Under the pieces are notes generated by a model that was not told the DNA's origin, ran no database searches, and was given only the letters and a program-made list of their open reading frames with translations. From positions 3,596,001 through 3,660,000 of the forward strand of contig JAXMBC010000001.1 in NCBI GenBank assembly GCA_046350055.1: a DNA stretch of 64,000 nucleotides, in the 5' to 3' direction. A program made the translations under genes and the position numbers. Origin of the DNA: JAEUIE01 sp046350055 (GTDB lineage Bacteria > Planctomycetota > Planctomycetia > Gemmatales > HRBIN36). Below, in pieces: positions 45,237-52,774 of the stretch. Numbering within the stretch: position 1 is the first letter of the stretch; every line of letters starts with the position of its first letter.

Positions 45237-46076
45237 ATGCCATCCATCCCTCCCCTTGCCATCGGTGTCTGTTCGTGGGCTCTCAATGTGAAGAGCGTGA
45301 AAGAGCTTCGTAAGATCTGTGATCAACTCAAGATCAATGTCATTCAGATTGCCTGTGGTGATCCCTTTCATGCCGCCTGGGATGAAGGTGACAAGATGCC
45401 TGAAGCAGCCCTGGCGGCGGGGTTTCAAATGTCGGGCACCATGCTTGGCTTCCCTGGCGAGGATTACACCACCCCGCAGATCATTCACGAAACCGGGGGG
45501 TTTGGGCCTAAGCATCTGCGGGCCGAGCGACTAGACCGGCTGGCCTGGGCACTGGATCGCACCAAAAAACTGGGCCTTAGCGACATCATGTTCCACGCTG
45601 GCTTCGTGCCTGAGAAGAACGATGCCGACTATCAGTCCTTCCTTGCTACGCTTCAAAAGGCAGCAGACCTGGCCCGGGTGAGAGGCATCACCATCGCCCT
45701 CGAAACTGGCCAGGAAAGTAGCGATCAGCTGTTATCCTTTGCAGCTGACCTCGCTCGGCCCAATGTCCGCATCAATTTCGATCCTGCCAATCTCTTGCTG
45801 TATGATCGCGACGAACCATTACCTGCATTGAAAAAACTCGGGCATCTTGTACAGAGCGTGCATGTGAAGGATGCCAGGCGGCCAACGAAGCCTGGCGACT
45901 GGGGCACGGAAATGCCACTGGGGCAGGGCGATGTCAACATCGCTGCCTTTGTGAAGACATTGAAAGAAATAGGTTACCAGGGGCCACTGTGCATCGAGCG
46001 ATGTGTCGCTGATCAAGCGGTGGCCATCAAGGACGTTGCCCACGGTATTGAGGTTCTACGGGCTGTCTTGGCGTGA
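45237..46076 (+). CDS. Sugar phosphate isomerase/epimerase-like TIM-barrel protein
   Basis: 279-aa cytoplasmic AP-endonuclease-2-like TIM barrel. It begins 'LAIGVCSWALNVKSVKELRKICDQL' and carries metal-ligand stretches 'ITIALETGQESSDQLLSFAADL', 'VRINFDPANLLLYDRDEPL', 'VQSVHVKDARRPTKPGDWGTEMPLGQGDVN' and 'LCIERCVAD'. It probably isomerises or epimerises a keto sugar or inositol derivative. There is no signal peptide, unlike the homologue at 18568. The context gives no pathway. Confidence 0.87.
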   Translation: MPSIPPLAIGVCSWALNVKSVKELRKICDQLKINVIQIACGDPFHAAWDEGDKMPEAALAAGFQMSGTMLGFPGEDYTTPQIIHETGGFGPKHLRAERLDRLAWALDRTKKLGLSDIMFHAGFVPEKNDADYQSFLATLQKAADLARVRGITIALETGQESSDQLLSFAADLARPNVRINFDPANLLLYDRDEPLPALKKLGHLVQSVHVKDARRPTKPGDWGTEMPLGQGDVNIAAFVKTLKEIGYQGPLCIERCVADQAVAIKDVAHGIEVLRAVLA

Positions 46077-46120
46077 GGTGTTTACCAACGCAGCATATTA
46101 CTGTTTTAATTGGGGTTGGG

Positions 46121-46501
46121 TTATACGATCCTTTTATTTGTCCCGGTATACCACCAGGCCCAGGCGATCAGCACGCCTTGCAAGGGTAGCCGTAGCCAGA
46201 GCAATATCGGGCTAACTGTCGGATAGAGGTGTGTATTCGTCACCATGTGAAGATGGACGCTCAAGAAGACGATCAACATCAGAATGATGCCCCAGGCTGC
46301 CCAGGCCCGCGATGCAGGAAAGAGTAACGCTAATCCCAGAACAATTTCGATGACACCGCTGGCATACACAAGTCCCAGTTTCCAGGGCAGATACTCTGGC
46401 ATGATAACGGTATAGAACACGGGGTGCCAAAAATGGTTGATCCCGGCAGCTGTGTAGAGCAGAGCCATCGCATAAAGCAGATTATGCTTAAGACGTTGCA
46501 T
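46121..46501 (-). CDS. DoxX/MauE-like small membrane protein
   Basis: 126-aa integral membrane protein with four predicted helices. 'YAMALLYTAAGINHFWHPVFYTVIMPEYLPW', 'LGLVYASGVIEIVLGLALLFP', 'AWGIILMLIVFLSVHLHMV' and a final 'LPLQGVLIAWAWWYTG' match the DoxX-like family. These proteins are often linked to redox or thiosulphate metabolism, but many have no known role. It stands alone, convergent with the TIM-barrel gene. Confidence 0.82.
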   Translation of the reverse strand: MQRLKHNLLYAMALLYTAAGINHFWHPVFYTVIMPEYLPWKLGLVYASGVIEIVLGLALLFPASRAWAAWGIILMLIVFLSVHLHMVTNTHLYPTVSPILLWLRLPLQGVLIAWAWWYTGTNKRIV

Positions 46502-46584
46502 GCAGACATGCTAGTGCAATCGTATAGACCTTGACCACGCTATTTGAGTCATTTCAAATTCGATCATGCAGTTCATCTCTTGCT

Positions 46585-47442
46585 CTAACCGCCAAATGCG
46601 CTGTAACGCTTAAGCCCGCGTTGATACAGGAAGCGGGCAAAGAACATACAGCCCACAGCCCATCCGATGCCTTTGAACAGCCCATACACGAGTTCCATGC
46701 CGGTAATCTTGTTCAGGAACACCATGGTAGGGAAGTAAGCCAGATAGCTGAACGGTAGTGATTTCAGGAACACTACCCAGCCCTCGGGCAGCAGATCCAG
46801 GGGAAACATCTGCCCGGAAATGAAGAAGGTTACGGTGGTGATGATGTAGAGAATGGATGTCACTTCAAGCATCCAGAAGCCAATGCAGCCGATACATACT
46901 TCAAAAAAGAAGCCAATCACAAAACCCAGGATGAGCGAGATGAGATACGCAGGCAATTGCCAACCCCACGGGGCGGTATCGAAATAACTCCACGATAGCC
47001 CAAAGATGATGGCATAGGGCGGAATCGCTGTCACGATGTAGGCAATCTTGTGTGCTATACGGTAGGCTAGCAACCAGCCGATCATGTCCAGAGGCTGAAC
47101 AAGGTATTTCTTTAATTCTCCCTGACGAATATCCCTTGCTATACCTGTAGACAATCCCGGCATTGACGAGAACATACGGCTAACATGTACGAGCAACAGG
47201 TATGCGATCATTTCGTTAAAACGAAAAATGGAAAGCGTGTCGGTACCTGCCCCTTTATAGATGGCAGTCCACAGCAGGATCGTCGTTAACATTGGCAGAA
47301 AGCGGAGCAGTGTGCCAAAGAAGAAATCGCCACGGTAGGCCAGTCGTTCGATCAACGCGGTGCGACAGATATTGGTGTACTTCACCACGGTCTGCCAAGT
47401 CGACAGGGACGTCAACGGAAGTGGGGCAACGCTGCTCAACAT
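46585..47442 (-). CDS. ABC-2 family transporter permease
   Basis: 285-aa permease with six helices, of the ABC-2 group related to COG4587/COG3694. 'RGDFFFGTLLRFLPMLTTILLWTAIY', 'ARDIRQGELKKYLVQPLDMIGWLLAYRIAHK' (cytoplasmic coupling loop) and 'FFISGQMFPLDLLPEGW' are diagnostic. The longer frame to 47580 overlaps the upstream gene, and its first 46 residues are non-hydrophobic and unlike the family. The ATG at 47442 is 2 nt past that gene's stop, so I start it there. No ATPase gene is adjacent. Confidence 0.85.
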   Translation of the reverse strand: MLSSVAPLPLTSLSTWQTVVKYTNICRTALIERLAYRGDFFFGTLLRFLPMLTTILLWTAIYKGAGTDTLSIFRFNEMIAYLLLVHVSRMFSSMPGLSTGIARDIRQGELKKYLVQPLDMIGWLLAYRIAHKIAYIVTAIPPYAIIFGLSWSYFDTAPWGWQLPAYLISLILGFVIGFFFEVCIGCIGFWMLEVTSILYIITTVTFFISGQMFPLDLLPEGWVVFLKSLPFSYLAYFPTMVFLNKITGMELVYGLFKGIGWAVGCMFFARFLYQRGLKRYSAFGG

Positions 47443-47444
47443 GA

Positions 47445-48035
47445 TCAGTGATTCCCCGCCACCAGAGTTGACTCCTGCTTGTGATACTGCATTACCATCT
47501 GAAACTGCTGTTCCTTGGATAGCGGTGTTCCCTGTCGATTGTACTTGACGTCCATTTCGACGAAGCGGTTTCCAAGCCATTCCAGCATGGTGTATGCTGT
47601 TGGTTCGTTTTCGAGAATGCGGAGACGGTCAATTAAACTACCGGGACAAGGCAGCCGATTCTCAGCATGGTGCGGATTGGCGGCAATGCCGAGCCAGCAA
47701 CGCAGTACTCGCCAGCCAAAGCGGTGCCAGATGAGCATCTCATCCAGTAGTCCCCGGTTTACCTGTGCGGCAAGCGTGTCGTAAAAAGCCAGTACGGCAT
47801 GATAGCCAGTCAGCGCATTGTCGGTACTGCTTAAGTGGTTCTTAATACGCTCAGCGAATTCCTTGCGGGCCAGGATCATCCCCGGTTCGCCAAACTTCGA
47901 TTCGAGTGCCAGAAGCAGATTGGCAGAGTTCAACTGGCGTGCTTTGCGAGTTTGATAGAGAATCCCCGCCAGGCCAATCGTGGCGACGAAAGTGCTAGCC
48001 CATGCTGCGACGGATCCCCATTCCATGCCGTTCAT
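47445..48035 (-). CDS. Hypothetical membrane-anchored protein, DUF4760-like
   Basis: 196-aa protein with one N-terminal TM helix ('WGSVAAWASTFVATIGLAGILYQTRKAR') followed by a helical cytoplasmic domain ('LLALESKFGEPGMILARKEFAERI', 'ALTGYHAVLAFYDTLAAQVNRGLLDEMLIWHRFGWRVLRCWLG'). This resembles DUF4760-like proteins, whose role is unknown. A longer start at 48071 would lie inside the terminator at 48070-48097 and is therefore unlikely. It is translationally adjacent (2 nt) to the ABC-2 permease. Confidence 0.6.
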   Translation of the reverse strand: MNGMEWGSVAAWASTFVATIGLAGILYQTRKARQLNSANLLLALESKFGEPGMILARKEFAERIKNHLSSTDNALTGYHAVLAFYDTLAAQVNRGLLDEMLIWHRFGWRVLRCWLGIAANPHHAENRLPCPGSLIDRLRILENEPTAYTMLEWLGNRFVEMDVKYNRQGTPLSKEQQFQMVMQYHKQESTLVAGNH

Positions 48036-48069
48036 CTTAGTGGTGCAGGTAGATACTGGTGCAAAAACC

Positions 48070-48097
48070 AACGCCCTCTTCGAATGGAGAGGGCGTT
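48070..48097 (-). terminator. Intrinsic terminator
   Basis: A 10-bp perfect stem, AACGCCCTCT / AGAGGGCGTT, with an 8-nt loop. On the minus strand it is followed by GGTTTTTGC. It ends the transcript of the secreted protein gene at 48144. Confidence 0.85.
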
Positions 48098-48143
48098 ACA
48101 AGCGTTTGCCGTTCTGAAAGCACGGCATTCATGAAATACATAT

Positions 48144-49472
48144 TTATCTGCTGCCACCCGTTGTCTGCAGCGTGGGCATTGTCACAGTCTTTACCAGGCT
48201 GAGATCACGGCCAGCCAGTTTTCCGGCCTGTTCTGTTTCCACTGTAAAGCTGAGCAGCACCTGGTCGCCTCGAGGGCCAGCTACCAGATAAGCGATCTGT
48301 TGAATAGGCAGATCGCTGGCAGTGCCTGTGGTGGAGACCTTACCTATCCAGCAGCCCGGGGCAGCATCGACCGAGGTCTTCTCCAGTACTTTGTCCAATT
48401 GATAACCTGGAGCTTCGTGAATCAGTTTCTCAACGGCATCCAGGGAGAAATGATCACCCGGCTTGGCGGCTTCCATTGGGGTCAGGTTCATCTGTGCAAT
48501 CAACTCACCTCGATCGAGAAGACGCAGAACGGTTTGCTTATCGGTTTTGGTTACTACACCCCAATTGCGTTCGTAGTTGAAACTGAAGCGGTTTGCAGCA
48601 TCACGGAATTCCAGCATCAGTAGAGCTGGAGGCGGTGTAGCTGGGATGGTTGCTGCCTTGCCATCGGTAACTTCAATGAGGGCCAGGCCATGTTTCCAGG
48701 TGGCACTGATCTCGGTCTCTACCTCAACAGCAGGATTGAGCGGCCCTTGATCCTTGTTTTCCCGGTATCTCCAGGTGCAACCGGTGAAGTGTTTGGCCTC
48801 CAGACTATAGACCAGACCTGCTGCCATCGAAGCCTTCAACGTGGCACCTTTGTTGATGCCTTCCATGTCTCCGGTGATCGTCAGAACTGCGTAGCCTCGC
48901 TCCACTTTGTCGAATTTGCACTCCAGCTTGGCTTTGATAATAGCATCCACTCCAGCCAGCGCTTGAACCACGCTGAGAGGGATCTCCCATGTATCGTCCA
49001 CAGTTACTTCCTTATTGGGAAGTACACCATGCAGAGCGAGCACGTCGAGATGTTCGCCAGTAAGTTCGAGTTCCTCGTCAGTCAGTGGGCCGACGGGAGA
49101 GTAAGTGACAGTACCAGTTTCCCCAAGATGTGCAGCCTGGAAACGACGATCGCTTCGAAGTGTCTTGGAGATAGTCTTCTCCTGCAGTGTGATATCCGCT
49201 TTAGCAGTACTGTAGTATCGTCCCACACTGGTGGGTTTACCAGCTGATACCGTCAAAACCCGTTCCTCAAATTCATGTTTCGCCCCGGCCTTCAGGTCAA
49301 GGCTCGTGACCTTGTCGCCGTCACGCAACTTGATTTTGCCGGTGAGTTTCATGTCAAGTGCGAGATGCCAGCCATCGCCAACTTTGTGGCTGTTTTGCAA
49401 CAGCGTTTTATCCTGGGCTATCGCGCTGGTGACGAACGACAAAAGAAGCGTGCAAATCCAGAATCGATGCAT
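48144..49472 (-). CDS. Secreted hypothetical protein
   Basis: 442-aa exported protein. The signal peptide is residues 1-20 ('MHRFWICTLLLSFVTSAIAQ'), and the start at 49472 has AAGGATC upstream. The body is beta-rich with no TM segment: 'KVGDGWHLALDMKLTGKIKLRDGDKV', 'LDVLALHGVLPNKEVTVDDTWEIPLSVVQALAG', then 'NRFSFNYERNWGVVTKTDKQTVLRLLDRGELIAQMNL'. The last part resembles periplasmic domains seen in other planctomycete hypotheticals. No enzyme motif seen. Confidence 0.7.
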   Translation of the reverse strand: MHRFWICTLLLSFVTSAIAQDKTLLQNSHKVGDGWHLALDMKLTGKIKLRDGDKVTSLDLKAGAKHEFEERVLTVSAGKPTSVGRYYSTAKADITLQEKTISKTLRSDRRFQAAHLGETGTVTYSPVGPLTDEELELTGEHLDVLALHGVLPNKEVTVDDTWEIPLSVVQALAGVDAIIKAKLECKFDKVERGYAVLTITGDMEGINKGATLKASMAAGLVYSLEAKHFTGCTWRYRENKDQGPLNPAVEVETEISATWKHGLALIEVTDGKAATIPATPPPALLMLEFRDAANRFSFNYERNWGVVTKTDKQTVLRLLDRGELIAQMNLTPMEAAKPGDHFSLDAVEKLIHEAPGYQLDKVLEKTSVDAAPGCWIGKVSTTGTASDLPIQQIAYLVAGPRGDQVLLSFTVETEQAGKLAGRDLSLVKTVTMPTLQTTGGSR

Positions 49473-49624
49473 GGTGTGATCCTTCACACATTTTGGTGAG
49501 TGTAGACGAAGCAAGATACCGTGAATGGGTCCAGGGGTCAACCGGAGCTGCGCTGCTCGCCACAGCGTCCCCTGGCTTGCTGTGAAACGATACCTTGCGC
49601 ATATCTCCTGCAGACATATCTCAC

Positions 49625-49642
49625 TTGTACACTACTGTACAA
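49625..49642. promoter_or_regulatory. Perfect palindrome TTGTACA-N4-TGTACAA, candidate LexA-type operator
   Basis: A 7-4-7 perfect inverted repeat 117 nt upstream of the Y-family polymerase ATG. The two GTAC cores are 10 nt apart, one helical turn. Further GTACA/TGTACA half-sites follow at 49677-49680 and 49735-49740, and a near match (TTGGTGCACAA) follows at about 49646-49656. GTAC-based boxes are used by LexA in cyanobacteria, and Y-family polymerase genes are typical SOS targets. Confidence 0.55.
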
Positions 49643-49741
49643 CATTGGTGCACAAATTGTCTCTTTTTCTGATCTTGTACACTTGCAGCGTTACGATGAA
49701 CAAGGCTAGAGTGGCTATATCGAGACTACGTGAGTGTACAC

Positions 49742-51142
49742 ATGTCGCTGCGATACCTGTTCATCGATATGAACGCCTATTTTGCCTCGGTGGAGCAGCT
49801 CGATAACCCGAGTCTGCGAGGCAAGCCTATTGGTGTTGCCCCGGTGCAGGCCGAGACCAGTTGCTGTATAGCTGCCAGTTACGAAGCCAAGAAGCAGGGT
49901 GTCAAAACCGGCACGGGTGTTCGTGATGCCCGGCTCCTTTGTCCCGGCATCATCATCGTGGAAGCCCGTCCCCGTCGCTATGTCGAAATCCATCACCAGA
50001 TTGTTGCAGCTGTGGAAAAAGTGATTCATGTAGATAAAGTTATGTCTGTCGATGAAATGGCTTGCAAGCTGTTGGGCCAGGAACGTTACACTTTGACGGC
50101 TCGTCATCTTGCTCTGGATGTAAAGGCCGCCATTCGAAAAACGGTCGGGGAGTCACTCACCTGTTCAGTGGGAATCGGCCCTAATGTCATGCTTGCCAAA
50201 GTCGCGGCTGATATGCAAAAGCCTGATGGGCTCACCATTATTGAGAAGCATGAACTGCCGGCAAAGCTCGAATCGCTCGACCTGCAGGACTTGCCCGGTA
50301 TCGGTCCACGGATGCGCAAACGACTCAATAGGCAGGGCATCGTCTCCATTCGCCAGTTGTGCCAGCTCAGTCTGAAAGAAGTCTGTCAGCAATGGCAAAG
50401 CACAGTCCTGGGTAGCCGCTGGTTTCATGCTTTGCGCGGGGAGGATATTGCAGACATTCCCACTCGTCGTAGTTCGGTCGGCCATTCTCATGTGCTGCCG
50501 CCACAGCTTCGTACCGATACCGATGCCTGGGCGGTACTGCAGCGAATGCTCTACAAGGCAGCCATGCGGCTCCGGCATGATCAGCTGAAGGCCCAGTCCA
50601 TCACAGTTCATCTCGATTTTCTGGGGCAGGAAGGCTGGGGGTTGAGGCAGCGTATCGATCCCACCGGGGATACTCCCACACTCCTCCGGCTGCTCCATCG
50701 TCTCTACTGGAAGAAGCCCGCTGGCAGGATACTCAAAGTCGGTGTGGTGCTGGGGGACGTGGTCGAGTCGGATAAGATTCCCAACCATCTCTTCGAGGAA
50801 GATCGCAATCTGCTTGCCCTCTCGCAAGTAATGGATCGGGTCAACCATCGTTTTGGCATCCAGGGCGCCTACTTTGGCGGGTTACACCATGTGTTACAAC
50901 GGGCACCCATGCGGATCGCCTTCAACCGCATTCCCAATCCGGCTCTGGAAGCACTCAGTGAGGATTCTCCCGCCCCGCCTCATCCACGTAATCTGTCGAC
51001 AGCCACTCCCTTTAGCGGTGCCTGGGGTGGTCCGCCGGGCAGTATGGCTTCCCCTGCGGCCAAACTCATGAAGTTTAAAGAGATACGTGAGCTGGAATAC
51101 GAAGCATGGACGGAGGAAGGAGAAACTCCAACCTCCGTCTGA
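49742..51142 (+). CDS. Y-family DNA polymerase (DinB/Pol IV-like)
   Basis: 466-aa translesion polymerase. The palm has 'YLFIDMNAYFASVEQ' with Asp9, and the catalytic pair Asp104-Glu105 in SVDE. The fingers region 'YEAKKQGVKTGTGVRDARLLCP' is a diverged form of the usual KAR.GI motif. The HhH thumb is 'LQDLPGIGPRMRKRLNRQGI', and the little-finger region follows. A C-terminal tail of about 60 Pro/Ser/Gly-rich residues is unusual; it may serve as a linker to the clamp, but I see no clear QLxLF motif. ImuB-like function is the alternative. The start at 49742 fits the family better than the GTG at 49730. Confidence 0.9.
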   Translation: MSLRYLFIDMNAYFASVEQLDNPSLRGKPIGVAPVQAETSCCIAASYEAKKQGVKTGTGVRDARLLCPGIIIVEARPRRYVEIHHQIVAAVEKVIHVDKVMSVDEMACKLLGQERYTLTARHLALDVKAAIRKTVGESLTCSVGIGPNVMLAKVAADMQKPDGLTIIEKHELPAKLESLDLQDLPGIGPRMRKRLNRQGIVSIRQLCQLSLKEVCQQWQSTVLGSRWFHALRGEDIADIPTRRSSVGHSHVLPPQLRTDTDAWAVLQRMLYKAAMRLRHDQLKAQSITVHLDFLGQEGWGLRQRIDPTGDTPTLLRLLHRLYWKKPAGRILKVGVVLGDVVESDKIPNHLFEEDRNLLALSQVMDRVNHRFGIQGAYFGGLHHVLQRAPMRIAFNRIPNPALEALSEDSPAPPHPRNLSTATPFSGAWGGPPGSMASPAAKLMKFKEIRELEYEAWTEEGETPTSV

Positions 51143-51167
51143 AACAGAGAGTGGTGAGTGACGTAAG

Positions 51168-52067
51168 CTATTTGACGGGCTTGAACTCAAGTGGTGCAGC
51201 AGGCTGCCTGACTACACGCACCGGCTTCTGAAGTTGTACACCATTGCTTAAGTCAGCACTAGCAACAGCTTCACTGCCTGCGTCCTTCCTGGTGATGCGT
51301 GCTTCTGCCTGCTGAATCGTCTTCTCCGCCTTCTCGTCCTTTGGCAGGGCGTCCAGCTTGGCCAGAAGGTCTTTGGCAGATTGCAATTGAGGATCCAGCC
51401 CCAGAGCAATGTTACAGCATTTACGGGCCTCATCCTTCTGGCCGGCAGACAGATACATGGCTGCCAGGTTAGCCTGCGCGGTTGCAGGTGGCCCGGCTTT
51501 CTTGAACGCTTCCAGACTCTCTTTCCACTTCTGCTGTCGCCCCAGCACCAGCCCAAGGTTGCCAAACGCTCTCTGATGATTCTGACGATTGGCAATGGCC
51601 TGCTTCAGGTACTTCTCTGCATTTGCAAAGTCTTCCATTTCATAGTAGGTAAAGCCTAAATCATTCAGGATATCCGGATCCTTGGGAGCGAGAGCCAGTC
51701 CCTTCTGATACTGTGCAATAGCGAGGTCATACTTCTGCTGTTGAGCAAGGCAGCCAGCCAGTTTCTTATGCACCAAAGGCTGGTTCGCCTGATGCTGGAG
51801 TGCGAGTTCATACTGATGAATCGCCTGATCAAGGTGTCCATTCTTTTCGAGTTCTTCACCCGTGGCAAGACAGAGCTTTGCCGCTTTATCTGGCGCCAGA
51901 TCCGGGTCAGCAGACTTATTACTGGAGACGCTGGGCACCAGATTCTGTGATTTGATGTTAGCCAGTTGCTCGTGACCTGGTTGACCCAGGTTCGAGGAAA
52001 AAGGCAGAGTACAACCAGTTGCACTCAGGAAGCACAAGCCTCCCAACCAGATAGACCACCGTCCCAT
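51168..52067 (-). CDS. TPR lipoprotein, secretin-associated (TadD-like)
   Basis: 299-aa lipoprotein. The signal ends in the lipobox 'LSATGC', and the start at 52067 has GAAGGAGG upstream. At least four TPR units are visible ('ALQHQANQPLVHKKLAGCLAQQQKYDLAIAQYQKGLALAPKDPDILNDLGFTYYEMEDFANAEKYLKQAIANRQNH'). TadD-type TPR lipoproteins help assemble secretins and pili. It is last of a minus-strand trio with a small lipoprotein and a secretin. The C-terminal tail is charged and likely disordered. Confidence 0.85.
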   Translation of the reverse strand: MGRWSIWLGGLCFLSATGCTLPFSSNLGQPGHEQLANIKSQNLVPSVSSNKSADPDLAPDKAAKLCLATGEELEKNGHLDQAIHQYELALQHQANQPLVHKKLAGCLAQQQKYDLAIAQYQKGLALAPKDPDILNDLGFTYYEMEDFANAEKYLKQAIANRQNHQRAFGNLGLVLGRQQKWKESLEAFKKAGPPATAQANLAAMYLSAGQKDEARKCCNIALGLDPQLQSAKDLLAKLDALPKDEKAEKTIQQAEARITRKDAGSEAVASADLSNGVQLQKPVRVVRQPAAPLEFKPVK

Positions 52068-52148
52068 GGCCCCCTCCTTCAAACTCGACCTGACTGCTTG
52101 GCTCAATGCTGTACACAGTCCCCACCGCAGGCAGCATCCGGCCAACCA

Positions 52149-52757
52149 TTACTGGAAGAATGGATAGAGTCCACCCCTTCCGAGGTTACGTTGATTGCCA
52201 AAAAGCCCATTATTGTAAATGTTGTTACCCTGGAAGCCGTTGTTTCGGAACAGTCCACCCTGGCCATTGATGCCAGTTCCTGCTTGGGGCACCGATTGAT
52301 AGAGTCTCTCTGCCTCTTCACCGCCCATCCCTTCCGCTTCCGGGAAACCGACGATAACGCGAGGTTCGATTTCGTCCAGTCCAGCTCGTTTGAGCGCTGC
52401 AACAACGGTGGCTCGACGCTGTTCATTTAGTTTCGGATCAGGTACTGCCTGAATCAGAACAGGGAATGGCACTGTTGAAAGTCTGGAGGCAACGAGTTTC
52501 AGATGATACTGCCCGTAGGGCCCCAGTTCTTTGCCGTCCATGTAGAACTCATGGCGGTAAAAGACAAAGTCATCCGCTTCAGCCTTAGCAGCTTGCATTT
52601 CAAAATGACGTCGGACTGTAGTATGAGCTGGTTCGGGTATCGCACCACTTGGAATGTCCGCAAAGCGATCCACGTCCATCTCATTACAGCAACAGCCCAA
52701 GCTGAAGGCGACCACTGCGAGACCCCACCAGCGAGCATGTACCATGTTCTTCTTCAT
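52149..52757 (-). CDS. Small lipoprotein of the secretin operon
   Basis: 202-aa lipoprotein with signal and lipobox 'FSLGCC'. The centre ('GKELGPYGQYHLKLVASRLSTVPFPVLIQAVPDPKLNEQRRATVVAALKRAGLD') reads like a reduced OmpA-like or CpaD-like domain. The last 50 residues are Gly/Asn-rich with repeated 'NNGF/NNGLFGNQ' units. It begins 17 nt after the secretin stop. The position fits a CpaD-type partner of the secretin; the identity is inferred. Confidence 0.7.
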   Translation of the reverse strand: MKKNMVHARWWGLAVVAFSLGCCCNEMDVDRFADIPSGAIPEPAHTTVRRHFEMQAAKAEADDFVFYRHEFYMDGKELGPYGQYHLKLVASRLSTVPFPVLIQAVPDPKLNEQRRATVVAALKRAGLDEIEPRVIVGFPEAEGMGGEEAERLYQSVPQAGTGINGQGGLFRNNGFQGNNIYNNGLFGNQRNLGRGGLYPFFQ

Positions 52758-52774
52758 GTTTGGCTCCTGGTTGA

